7,757 bases of DNA, taken from Lachnospiraceae bacterium. GTDB lineage: Bacteria > Bacillota_A > Clostridia > Lachnospirales > Lachnospiraceae. A model generated the notes under the pieces. The model searched no databases and was not told the origin of the DNA. It saw only the letters and a program-made list of their open reading frames with translations. The stretch lies in NCBI GenBank assembly GCA_028694115.1, contig JAQUUB010000157.1, positions 1 to 7,757 on the forward strand, read 5' to 3'. Position numbers and translations under genes: made by a program. Positions 1 to 6,447 of this stretch are shown here, piece by piece; the stretch's first letter is position 1, and the number at the start of each line of letters is the position of its first letter.

Positions 1-605
1 GTTACCAGAATCCGATGATGTACTAATGGCTTAATCTGTCTTGTTGAAAATGACCAGACATTAATCCATGCATAAATAATTATATCACTCATAATACATG
101 CCATAGATACTGGGTCTGATAAAAGCAGCAAAAACTGATCATTATTTTGTTCAAATACAAATAGCCAGAGAAGCACCGAGATACAAATGGAAACAATCAC
201 GATATCTAGTAATGCCTGAACTTTATTTATTTTTTTCAAATCCTGATAGGCCGTTAACACAATTGCAAGAAACAGAAATATATTTGTAAGTGAATATCCA
301 TAAATCGTAATCAGATTTTGTTCTGGATCACCGTGCAGAAATAATGTCTGAACCCCCCACCAGAAATCACATAAAAACCAAGAAAAAACAGCTAACGTAA
401 GCAACCAGCCAAACCATTTGTAAATAGCTGATTCCTGTTTTTTAACAAAACCCCAAAAAATAATGCCGGAGGCAATCAGCGTTATAACAGGAGACACAAT
501 ATCACCCATTGCGTCACTAGTTACTATAATTGAGTAAGTATATAAAATATTCACGATTATTAAAACAGTCAAAAATAGAGTTTTCTTACTTTTTTTTCCG
601 TGCAT
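1..605 (-). CDS. Polytopic membrane protein, N-terminal part (cut by left window edge)
   Basis: The frame opens with ATG at 605 and runs without a stop to base 1, giving 201 residues starting MHGKKSKKTLFLTV. An AGAGGG ribosome binding site lies about 7 nt upstream. After a short basic N-terminus there are about six hydrophobic segments, at roughly residues 10-29, 36-54, 63-85, 102-119, 132-150 and 160-184. Short polar links separate them, one of which (around 91-98) is acidic. No catalytic motif is in view. The pattern of short helices and a WFLCDFWWG-type aromatic segment resembles the membrane sensor halves of clostridial GGDEF/EAL proteins and of some histidine kinases, but this is an impression of family style, not a motif match. 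It lies 114 bp downstream of the GHKL-like gene on the same strand with no clear terminator between, and it has its own -10 box, so it may be transcribed both independently and by read-through. Confidence 0.8.
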   Translation of the reverse strand, partial: MHGKKSKKTLFLTVLIIVNILYTYSIIVTSDAMGDIVSPVITLIASGIIFWGFVKKQESAIYKWFGWLLTLAVFSWFLCDFWWGVQTLFLHGDPEQNLITIYGYSLTNIFLFLAIVLTAYQDLKKINKVQALLDIVIVSICISVLLWLFVFEQNNDQFLLLLSDPVSMACIMSDIIIYAWINVWSFSTRQIKPLVHHRILV

Positions 606-667
606 AATGATTCCCTCTTTCTGATCAGTGGGATATTTCTCGAAAATTACCACGTTCATTATTCTCT

Positions 668-699
668 ATTATAACTCTTAATTCATATTTTTTCTACAA
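668..699 (-). promoter_or_regulatory. Candidate promoter for the membrane protein at 605
   Basis: On the minus strand a perfect TATAAT occupies 673-668, about 60 nt upstream of the ATG at 605. The only -35-like hexamer is TTGTAG at 699-694, which leaves a 20-nt spacer, longer than the usual 16-18. The -10 is good and the -35 is weak. The rest of 606-719 is AT-rich and shows no convincing terminator for the upstream gene. Confidence 0.4.
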
Positions 700-719
700 A
701 GTCGGCTATTAAAATAATA

Positions 720-1061
720 CTAATTCTTTCTAGTTAGATGAATATATAAATCTCCTTCTTTTTGTTCTACGACCGCCTCATCGATCATTGCTCCAACGAG
801 AGAGATCTCCTCCCCATCGTCATCATCTCCGATCAGCTGCCAGTAGTATCCCTCAACCTCTGCCTGACGCTGCGAATTTAAATCATATCTTAAATTTTGT
901 ACAAATAATTCCTCATAGTTACATTGATATTGGATCATAACAATTTCCGTACTAAGCTTCTGTCTGTTTATTTGAACCTCAATTTTTCCACTTCCCATAT
1001 GCAAAAGCAACGTAGTCAGTTCATTTACAATCAGTGCGATTTTTTTAGTTTCGTGCTGCAT
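720..1061 (-). CDS. Small degenerate GHKL/HATPase-like protein
   Basis: This is a 113-residue soluble, acidic protein without signal peptide or membrane segment. I do not recognise a named family, but its layout resembles a compact GHKL (HATPase_c) fold of the anti-sigma-factor type. Residues 8-29 (IVNELTTLLLHMGSGKIEV) read like an N-box helix plus strand. Residues 85-111 (EISLVGAMIDE, then a polar turn, then a LYIHL strand) read like the C-terminal G2-helix and strand. The Asn normally binding Mg-ATP in the N-box is Leu here, and the glycine-rich ATP lid is replaced by an acidic DDDDGEE run (about 79-85), so ATP binding is doubtful. The ATG at 1061 has a GGAG site upstream and overlaps the end of the DUF1576-like gene by 17 nt, implying coupled translation and a shared role. 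It is the last gene of the tight cluster. The coding call is firm; the fold is an inference. Confidence 0.8.
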   Translation of the reverse strand: MQHETKKIALIVNELTTLLLHMGSGKIEVQINRQKLSTEIVMIQYQCNYEELFVQNLRYDLNSQRQAEVEGYYWQLIGDDDDGEEISLVGAMIDEAVVEQKEGDLYIHLTRKN

Positions 1062-2373
1062 TTTTCTTCTCCTTTATAAAAGCATCAATTACTGGAATCA
1101 TCACACTCGCCACAATTCCACCTGAAAACCCATTGTTATACAGAGTGATTCCTCCATGAATCACTCCAACATTTGTAACTAAGATCATATGCAGTGCACC
1201 AGCTATCAAACCTGCTATCGTACCATATGTGCCTGCAATAGGTGCCAGCGTCGTGGAAAACAAAACCGATATGATGATATTGGTAGTAGAGAGATCATTA
1301 CCAAAAAATAGAGCAGTTGCAATCGTACCCAATACAACGGGCAGGCAGTTTTTTATATGTTTGCCAAACGCACCAAATCCAGTCACGGTAAAAATCCCAG
1401 CCAAAACAGGTCCGTTCACAACACCACCAATCAATATTACATAAAATAAACAGGCAAATCCAAGAATAGACATATTCAGAAAAGTAATTCCATAACCCAC
1501 CAAATGCGTAAAATCCGTAAAAAGTCTTCCTCTATAGGAAAATATTTTTACGTAATCAATAACCGCTCGACGGTTAATTAAAATACCTGTCGTCATCAAT
1601 GCTAGAAAGAAGATTACTAATAACATCACAGTAACCATTTGATTTTTTTCGGAAATAATAGTTACTGGTTCTACCGTAATCCCAAAACTTCTTAAGAAAC
1701 CTGTTAAAACTGTTCCAATAATTCCTGAAGTAAAACCAACATTATATAAATTATATCCATCATGAAATTTAAGCATATGGGAGGACAACGGCACAATGAC
1801 AAATCCAATAAAAATGCCAACTAAAACAGCTACCACCAAACCCGTTAACAGCGGTAAAAATCCCGAAAAACTAATTTCACTGATCATTGGTGACAATGCG
1901 GTTCCAAACATTAGGACAACGATGATATCTCTCATTAATATTTTTTGATATCTGGCATACAAATATCCACCAATGTAGATTGGCAGTATATTATATATAT
2001 TTTTTCCAAAAAAGGAAAAACCTATTACGGTAAAGTAAGCCGCAATCAATGGACCATTAATCTTAAGTCGATAAAAATAGATTAAGAAAAAGTTTATAAA
2101 ACCTATCAATGCAACATTAATAAATGCAGCTCCTATTCCACCGACTTCAATAAAATCAGTGAAAAGTATTGTTGGTGACAATACTATATTTTTAAATCCC
2201 ACGATAATCGTATAAAAACTCCCATCCATAAGCGAATAGCTTATTCCCATAACAACGGAAAGTAATGGAACGAAAAGAAATAATACCATCAATCCTTTAC
2301 GTCCAATTTCTTTTTCTTTCACTACATGATAATTCAATCGGTACCTCCTTAACAATTTACTATTAGTTATCAT
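1045..2373 (-). CDS. DUF1576-like duplicated integral membrane protein
   Basis: This is a 442-residue, strongly hydrophobic protein with about 10-12 membrane segments and two homologous halves. A first motif block at residues 70-136 recurs at 284-349: both carry LFTDF, an NGP, an FTV-GF, FGK and an N-LP. A second block recurs as H-D-G-YNLYN-GF-GI (204-218) and H-G-G-TLYN-GF-GI (406-420). Each is preceded by an FxTxLxP stretch (156-162 and 372-378). A two-copy architecture of this kind is typical of transporters and channels built by duplication. I believe it belongs to DUF1576, a clostridial membrane family of unknown function; the assignment is from memory. The first ATG overlaps the LysR stop by 4 nt (ATGA). 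A stronger ribosome site inside the frame points to a TTG start at 2337, giving 430 residues. The substrate is unknown; the neighbouring LysR regulator and GHKL-like protein suggest a regulated small-molecule function. Confidence 0.85.
   Translation of the reverse strand: MITNSKLLRRYRLNYHVVKEKEIGRKGLMVLFLFVPLLSVVMGISYSLMDGSFYTIIVGFKNIVLSPTILFTDFIEVGGIGAAFINVALIGFINFFLIYFYRLKINGPLIAAYFTVIGFSFFGKNIYNILPIYIGGYLYARYQKILMRDIIVVLMFGTALSPMISEISFSGFLPLLTGLVVAVLVGIFIGFVIVPLSSHMLKFHDGYNLYNVGFTSGIIGTVLTGFLRSFGITVEPVTIISEKNQMVTVMLLVIFFLALMTTGILINRRAVIDYVKIFSYRGRLFTDFTHLVGYGITFLNMSILGFACLFYVILIGGVVNGPVLAGIFTVTGFGAFGKHIKNCLPVVLGTIATALFFGNDLSTTNIIISVLFSTTLAPIAGTYGTIAGLIAGALHMILVTNVGVIHGGITLYNNGFSGGIVASVMIPVIDAFIKEKKNAARN
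2344..2350 (-). promoter_or_regulatory. Perfect Shine-Dalgarno inside the DUF1576-like frame (alternative TTG start)
   Basis: On the minus strand AAGGAGG (2350-2344) is followed 6 nt later by an in-frame TTG at 2337, codon 13 of the longer frame. The upstream ATG at 2373 has only AAGGA five bases before it. The TTG at 2337 is therefore a serious candidate for the true start, with the ATG at 2373 as the coupled alternative. Confidence 0.55.
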
Positions 2374-3281
2374 TCCATTCCTTTGTCTTTATATCTTGCA
2401 ATCTCTTCTAAATATTTTTCTCCAATTTCACTAATCATGCTTCCCTTCCTTGACAAATATCCTATGGTCATTTTCTCCTCTGTTTTTAACTTGACCGCAC
2501 AATAATCGCTTCCATTTAGCTCTTCGCAAATGATTCCAGAGCAAAGCGTATATCCATTTAAGCCAACCATAAGATTTAACAATGTTGCTCTGTCATTTGC
2601 CTTGATGAGCCTCTTGTATTGGTAGGTACTTAAAACCTCCTCCGTAAAATAAAAAGAATTAAAATCCCCCTGCTCAAAGGATAGACAAGGATATTCTGCT
2701 AAATCCTCCAGCGTGATTTCGTTTTCTTTTGCCAACGGATGACCTTTCCACAAATAAGCATAGACTCCACATACCAAAAGATCATGAAATTCCAGACCAT
2801 ATTCTGCAAATAGTTTTGTCAGTACCTTCTCATTAAAGTCGTTAAGATAAAGAATTCCAATCTCACTTCGAAAGTTTTTCACATCTTCGATTACTTCATG
2901 GGTTTTGGTTTCATGCACTGCAAATTCATATTCATCCATTCCAAAGTGCTTTACCATCTCTACAAATGCATTTACTGCAAAGGTATAATGTTGCATGGAA
3001 ACACTGAATTTTTTCTTTACTTTTGTCTTTTCTATATATCTGGCATCTAGTAATTCATACTGCTCCACCACCTGTCTGGCATACCCTATGAACTCTTCTC
3101 CATCAGGCGTCAGTACGATTCCCGTCTGGGATCTTTTGAATATTTCGAACCCTATTTCCTTTTCCATTGAATGGATTGCAGCCGAAAGACTTGGTTGTGA
3201 GATAAACAGCTTCTTAGCTGCTTCATTAAACGAATTCCCCTGGGCAATCATAATTGCATATTTTAGTTGAATTAACGTCAT
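2370..3281 (-). CDS. LysR-family transcriptional regulator
   Basis: This 303-residue protein has the normal length for the family. The N-terminal winged helix-turn-helix covers about residues 3-62, including the NSFNEAAKKL and SQPSLSAAIHSMEKEIG recognition region and the LTPDGEEF wing end. A linker helix and a two-lobed effector-binding domain (about 91-295) follow, with a characteristic SVSMQHYTFAV opening and a DRATLLNLMVGLNGYTLCSG segment. Clostridial and lactic acid bacterial LysR proteins of this subtype often sit near amino-acid or sulfur-compound uptake genes, but the effector here cannot be deduced. The frame is open further upstream to an ATG at 3329. I chose 3281 because AAAGGAG lies 9 nt before it and the homologous N-terminus begins there (MTLIQLKYA). 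It starts 37 bp after the stop of the 691-residue protein and overlaps the DUF1576-like gene by 4 nt, so it probably regulates genes in its own transcript, unusual for a family that is commonly divergent. Confidence 0.93.
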   Translation of the reverse strand: MTLIQLKYAIMIAQGNSFNEAAKKLFISQPSLSAAIHSMEKEIGFEIFKRSQTGIVLTPDGEEFIGYARQVVEQYELLDARYIEKTKVKKKFSVSMQHYTFAVNAFVEMVKHFGMDEYEFAVHETKTHEVIEDVKNFRSEIGILYLNDFNEKVLTKLFAEYGLEFHDLLVCGVYAYLWKGHPLAKENEITLEDLAEYPCLSFEQGDFNSFYFTEEVLSTYQYKRLIKANDRATLLNLMVGLNGYTLCSGIICEELNGSDYCAVKLKTEEKMTIGYLSRKGSMISEIGEKYLEEIARYKDKGME

Positions 3282-3290
3282 AAATGAACA

Positions 3291-3297
3291 CTCCTTT
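3291..3297 (-). promoter_or_regulatory. Ribosome binding site fixing the LysR start
   Basis: AAAGGAG on the minus strand (3297-3291) stands 9 nt before the ATG at 3281. The alternative ATG at 3329 would add 16 residues not expected in LysR proteins and would overlap the previous gene. Confidence 0.75.
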
Positions 3298-3318
3298 CCA
3301 ACTACTGATAACTGGTCA

Positions 3319-5394
3319 TCAATTGCCATAAAAGCTATAATAAACGGTCACCTTCTGCTTATTCTTGCTTTCATTAAGGGCTACACATACTCTGTTTTCT
3401 TCGCCACGTACTACCTTTAGTGTTTCTCCATCAGACAGTTTTGCCCGATATCCTGGATAATATAATAAGGGTAATTGAATAAATGCTCCTTCCTGCGCAG
3501 CATCATAGAAAAATTCCAATTTCGTTCCCTCTTTTTGATAGTACGTAATTTCAGCACCACTAACCCAATAAGAAGTGTCTTCAAATGTTTCCGATTTTGT
3601 TCCATCAGGCCAATATTCAGATAACTCAAATTCCGTAAATCCTCCACTGGTTTTCGTAATATAGACCTCTTCTTGCAGGTATCCATCCATAATCTCATAA
3701 GCACCGACCATGCCTACGATAATAAGTACTACCATTAGTTCCTTCTTATATTTTCTCAACATATCTGTATTTTCGATTACTAATCCGCAAATAAGCGCTA
3801 ACGATACTGTTACAATACTTAAGAATCGAAATGGGAATTGAATGGTACTCATCAGTTTGCTTATGAAAGCAATCTTTGATAATGCTTTCCACGGAAAGAT
3901 CGTTGTTGAGGCAAATAGCATGACACCACAAAGCACCATCAATGATACCATTAATAGATGCACAATTTTTTCCGCTTTTTGTTCCTGCTTTCTATTATGT
4001 AGCAGATAAAAAACACCCAGCAATAGAACAATCCCGCACATGATCCCTATGGAAAGCTGCATTTCCTGACCGATTCCATCGCCTACCGATAGCGTTGTAA
4101 AAGTAGAGGCTTTCGTCATCAACAACTGCCCTGGAAATACTGCATCCTCATAGAAATCCGTATTCTGAATGCGGTTCAGCCCCACTGCACTTTTCGTAAA
4201 AATATAAACAGGAATAATATACCAGCCGTTTATTATTAAAAAAGCTGTGATTGCTTTTGCCAATGCAAAAATTCTTTTTTCCATCAACAGATGTTTGAAT
4301 AAAAGGATTCCCATTATAACAGAAATCATTGTAACAAAAATACAGCTCAGCATATGTGACTGTACTACTCCAGAATAGCCTATTACAAGTAAATACCACT
4401 TCTTCTTATCTCCCAAAAAGATATGATAAATACCTGCTATTACAATCGGCAGGAATATCATGGCTATCACTTCGCCCAGAGATGCTCTAATATATAAATC
4501 GTTCAATCTGTAAGGGGATAGCATATATATGATACATGCCATCAATGCTGCATCATTTGATTTTGTAATTGTTTTTGCTGAATAGTAAGTTACTGCCGCT
4601 GTTGCGATATTGATCATAATTAAAAGGCTCTGATATGATGTTACCATTGAAACATTACATAGCCTTAGCCCTGCCGAAAATAATAAAAATAAATTGGGGT
4701 AGACAAATCCCAGCACTCCAAATCCATTGTTAGAATTAGGATAAATCATTGCTGGAAACTGTTTATCCAAAATTGCATCTTTGAGCCCTTCTATTCTCAT
4801 TAGATGCACTGCGAGGTCATGCCCATAAATCAAATAATCCGTAAACAACGGATAACTCGTAAAAATGATTAATCCAAGTAGCACCAAAAAAGACTTCTTA
4901 TTCTCCTTAGGTGCATTTTGAAACACATTGAAATATAGTAAAATATAAAGAAGTATTGAAAATATAATGAAAATCGCGAAATCATAAATTGCATCATTAT
5001 AAAAGGTAGTATCCGTCCAAAGTTCATAATTATATAATTCAAATTTACTTGTTTTATAATTATCAAACGTGAAATGAAATAAATCTGTGTTTTCCTTCAC
5101 TTCAAAATTCAATACATAATAGACGGGTTCCCTATTTGCTTTCAAAACATCTTTGATTTTGTGGTCAAGATCAATAAACACTGTCATTGGAATATCTGTA
5201 CTACATTTACAATTCATCACAAGCTTGTAGTTACCCTTCGGCAATGCAAGTCTATGAGTTTCTGCTGTCTTTCCTTCCGTTAACAGCGTTTCATTTTTAA
5301 ACATTTTATAACGATTGTCTGTTGCATTTAAAAGTAGCAAAAATGCGATGATACAAGTTATAGTAATGTAAATGATTGTATCTTTTTTGTTCAT
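3319..5394 (-). CDS. PTPS-related/YfhO-like membrane protein (putative GT-C glycosyltransferase)
   Basis: This is a 691-residue polytopic protein. TM1 is at residues 7-23, followed by an extracytoplasmic segment of about 110 residues. A bundle of about ten helices runs between 134 and 565, and an extracytoplasmic C-terminal domain covers about 566-691. The first loop after TM3 carries GHDLAVHLMRIEGL (191-204), the His/Asp-containing signature seen in proteins annotated as '6-pyruvoyl-tetrahydropterin synthase-related membrane protein'. QFPFRFL (519-525) and the LPLLYYPGYRAKL stretch (641-653) are shared with YfhO-like proteins. That named annotation is historical; no pterin chemistry is implied. 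The fold suggests a GT-C type transferase acting on a lipid-linked sugar at the outer face of the membrane. This is inference from family style. The ATG at 5394 has AGGAG 6 nt upstream. It is the first gene of the leftward cluster, followed after 37 bp by the LysR gene. Confidence 0.9.
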   Translation of the reverse strand: MNKKDTIIYITITCIIAFLLLLNATDNRYKMFKNETLLTEGKTAETHRLALPKGNYKLVMNCKCSTDIPMTVFIDLDHKIKDVLKANREPVYYVLNFEVKENTDLFHFTFDNYKTSKFELYNYELWTDTTFYNDAIYDFAIFIIFSILLYILLYFNVFQNAPKENKKSFLVLLGLIIFTSYPLFTDYLIYGHDLAVHLMRIEGLKDAILDKQFPAMIYPNSNNGFGVLGFVYPNLFLLFSAGLRLCNVSMVTSYQSLLIMINIATAAVTYYSAKTITKSNDAALMACIIYMLSPYRLNDLYIRASLGEVIAMIFLPIVIAGIYHIFLGDKKKWYLLVIGYSGVVQSHMLSCIFVTMISVIMGILLFKHLLMEKRIFALAKAITAFLIINGWYIIPVYIFTKSAVGLNRIQNTDFYEDAVFPGQLLMTKASTFTTLSVGDGIGQEMQLSIGIMCGIVLLLGVFYLLHNRKQEQKAEKIVHLLMVSLMVLCGVMLFASTTIFPWKALSKIAFISKLMSTIQFPFRFLSIVTVSLALICGLVIENTDMLRKYKKELMVVLIIVGMVGAYEIMDGYLQEEVYITKTSGGFTEFELSEYWPDGTKSETFEDTSYWVSGAEITYYQKEGTKLEFFYDAAQEGAFIQLPLLYYPGYRAKLSDGETLKVVRGEENRVCVALNESKNKQKVTVYYSFYGN

Positions 5395-5423
5395 AATATC
5401 TCCTAAAATTAAGTAAATATATT

Positions 5424-5441
5424 TTGTTTTAGTAAAAACAA
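5424..5441. repeat. Inverted repeat at the predicted transcription start of the leftward cluster
   Basis: TTGTTTT (5424-5430), four centre bases AGTA, then AAAACAA (5435-5441) form perfect 7-bp arms. It lies just downstream of the -10 box at 5450-5445, where a repressor site is common. It could equally form a weak A-U hairpin at the 5' end of the transcript. No regulator can be assigned. Confidence 0.45.
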
Positions 5442-5444
5442 TTA

Positions 5445-5450
5445 ATTATA
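5445..5450 (-). promoter_or_regulatory. -10 box of the leftward cluster
   Basis: TATAAT on the minus strand (5450-5445), about 50 nt before the ATG at 5394. No good -35 is seen: CGTACA lies 18 nt upstream and matches three of six bases. A start near 5438 would leave a 44-nt leader. Confidence 0.4.
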
Positions 5451-5496
5451 TATTTTCTCATATTTTCGTGTACGATGCAACATTTCTTTTATTTTT

Positions 5497-5510
5497 CAGA
5501 AGCTCTTCTG
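5497..5510. repeat. Inverted repeat between the divergent genes
   Basis: CAGAAG and CTTCTG arms (6 bp each) around a CT centre. It stands 3 nt from a TTGTGA hexamer (5513-5518) that could serve as a weak -35 for the small rightward gene. The following bases on either strand are not a T-run, so it is not an intrinsic terminator. It is a possible operator, low certainty. Confidence 0.3.
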
Positions 5511-5572
5511 TCTTGTGAATAAAATCTTTTTACCTGTAAACAATAAGTCTATTAAAATTAAGGAGAAAAATT

Positions 5573-5722
5573 ATGGCAAAAGATTCACAACTTGATCCAA
5601 AATCAATTCGTAAGGAAAAATCAAATGGTGGTCCCACCATGGCTGAAAGTGCATTAGATGGAGAAGGCCGAAATACTAAGAAACAGTCCGGAAGCCGCCA
5701 CAAACCAGGAAGCGACAGATAA
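5573..5722 (+). CDS. 49-residue hydrophilic, probably disordered protein
   Basis: ATG at 5573 follows a textbook AAGGAG (5560-5565) with 7-nt spacing, and the frame closes with TAA at 5720. The product begins MAKDSQLDPKSIRKEKSNGG and ends KPGSDR. It has 11 Lys/Arg, 7 Asp/Glu, 7 Ser and 6 Gly, no Cys and no aromatic residue, and no hydrophobic stretch, so it should be soluble and unfolded alone. I do not recognise the family. The composition and length resemble hydrophilins and some minor small acid-soluble spore proteins, which is only an analogy. No convincing sigma-A promoter is visible: TTGTGA (5513-5518) with TAAACA (5537-5542) is weak. It is alone on the plus strand and converges on the TRIC gene with an 8-bp gap and no terminator. 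The ideal ribosome site and lack of any overlapping gene on the other strand support it as real. Confidence 0.8.
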   Translation: MAKDSQLDPKSIRKEKSNGGPTMAESALDGEGRNTKKQSGSRHKPGSDR

Positions 5723-5730
5723 TAATATCT

Positions 5731-6372
5731 TTAAATAGCTTTTGGAAGATTCCATCTTTTTCTAGCGGATATCATACGTATAAAAATTATCATCAAACAG
5801 CAAAATGTGGCTGAAAAAGAGGAATTAATGTTTAATTTTATAAATAGATAGTAAATGCATGCCCCGACAATTGATGCTACTGCATATATTCTTTTCCTAA
5901 GAATAAATGGCATTTCACCAACAAGAATATCCCTGATCATTCCTCCCCCAACTCCACATATCATTCCAGCAAAAACTGCTAATACCACATTTTTATTATA
6001 TTGAGAAAGTAAAATATCCTGTACTCCCATAATCGTAAATGATGCCAACCCTATTGCATCAAATATATTATTGATTTTATCTAAAATCTCTTCTTTTTGT
6101 AGAAATTTTTCTTTCCCAAATCGAACAAGGAAAAATACAAACAAGGAAGACATCACTGCACAAAGTAGAGTAAATGGATGATTAAATACCTGTGGCGGAG
6201 TAGTTCGGATCATCATGTCTCTAATAATCCCTCCCCCTACGGCAGTTACAACCCCTAAGAAAACAACTCCAAAGATATCTGCACATTTTTTAACCCCTAT
6301 AAGACTGCCTGATGTTGCAAAAGATATTGTTCCAACAATATCCATAACAAAAAATATATAATAGAATGTCAT
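5731..6372 (-). CDS. TRIC/UPF0126 family membrane protein (two-repeat channel or transporter)
   Basis: This is a 213-residue integral membrane protein of standard family length with about seven helices, made of two tandem copies of the domain. The first copy (about 8-85) has the GTISFATSGSLIGVKKCADIFGV stretch (split here: GTISFATSG 14-22, GVKKCADIFG 26-35), then GGG at 46-48 and RD at 51-52. The second (about 101-175) carries the same GGG at 142-144 with RD at 147-148. These glycine-rich RD loops are the hallmark of TRIC/YadS proteins. Prokaryotic TRIC proteins are trimeric monovalent cation channels, while some UPF0126 members are described as glycine transporters, so the substrate remains open. 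The ATG at 6372 has AAGGTGA (6382-6376) immediately upstream. The gene is monocistronic with its own promoter region, and its stop lies 8 bp from that of the small rightward gene. Confidence 0.93.
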   Translation of the reverse strand: MTFYYIFFVMDIVGTISFATSGSLIGVKKCADIFGVVFLGVVTAVGGGIIRDMMIRTTPPQVFNHPFTLLCAVMSSLFVFFLVRFGKEKFLQKEEILDKINNIFDAIGLASFTIMGVQDILLSQYNKNVVLAVFAGMICGVGGGMIRDILVGEMPFILRKRIYAVASIVGACIYYLFIKLNINSSFSATFCCLMIIFIRMISARKRWNLPKAI

Positions 6373-6382
6373 AAATCACCTT

Positions 6383-6416
6383 AAAAAGTGAGGCCATATC
6401 GTTAAGATATGACCTC
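6383..6416 (-). terminator. Intrinsic terminator/attenuator hairpin before the TRIC gene
   Basis: Read on the minus strand, GAGGTCATATC, loop TTAAC, GATATGGCCTC form an 11-bp stem (one G-U wobble, otherwise perfect), then AC and TTTTT (6387-6383). The plus-strand version has a C-A mismatch and no T-run, so it acts leftward only. It ends the Ig-like protein transcript. The Shine-Dalgarno of the TRIC gene begins at the very next base (6382), so it also sits in the TRIC leader. Confidence 0.8.
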
Positions 6417-6418
6417 GT

Positions 6419-6424
6419 TGTCAA
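6419..6424 (-). promoter_or_regulatory. Consensus -35-like TTGACA upstream of the hairpin
   Basis: A perfect TTGACA on the minus strand (6424-6419). At 17-18 nt spacing the possible -10 is CGATAT or GATATG inside the hairpin stem, a poor match. If used, transcription would begin near 6388, after the stem, giving a short leader without the hairpin. It is an alternative to the promoter at 6454-6482. Confidence 0.3.
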
Positions 6425-6447
6425 CTAGTAACCTGTATCAATTTATT

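Noticed and set aside
606..719. Terminator after the GHKL-like gene
   Set aside because: The only pairing seen is GTGG/CCAC plus TTTC/GAAA with large internal loops and no U-run, near the start of the next gene rather than after the stop codon.
1229..1444. Plus-strand open frame of 71 codons inside the DUF1576-like gene
   Set aside because: It lies fully antisense to a well-supported gene, has no ribosome site, and its composition mirrors the hydrophobic codons of the other strand.
2995..3270. Plus-strand open frame of 91 codons inside the LysR gene
   Set aside because: Antisense to the conserved helix-turn-helix coding region, no ribosome site, no recognisable protein features.
3282..3329. 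ATG at 3329 as LysR start
   Set aside because: It would add 16 non-conserved residues and overlap the previous gene, while AAAGGAG precedes the ATG at 3281 and the family N-terminus begins there.
5497..5510. CAGAAG/CTTCTG repeat as a terminator
   Set aside because: Arms are only 6 bp and no T-run follows on either strand; it also lies upstream of both flanking genes, where no transcript needs to end.
5516..5547. Sporulation sigma-G/F-like promoter for the 49-residue protein (TGAATA ... CAATAA)
   Set aside because: Several mismatches in the -10 and a spacing that fits only loosely; not enough to call.
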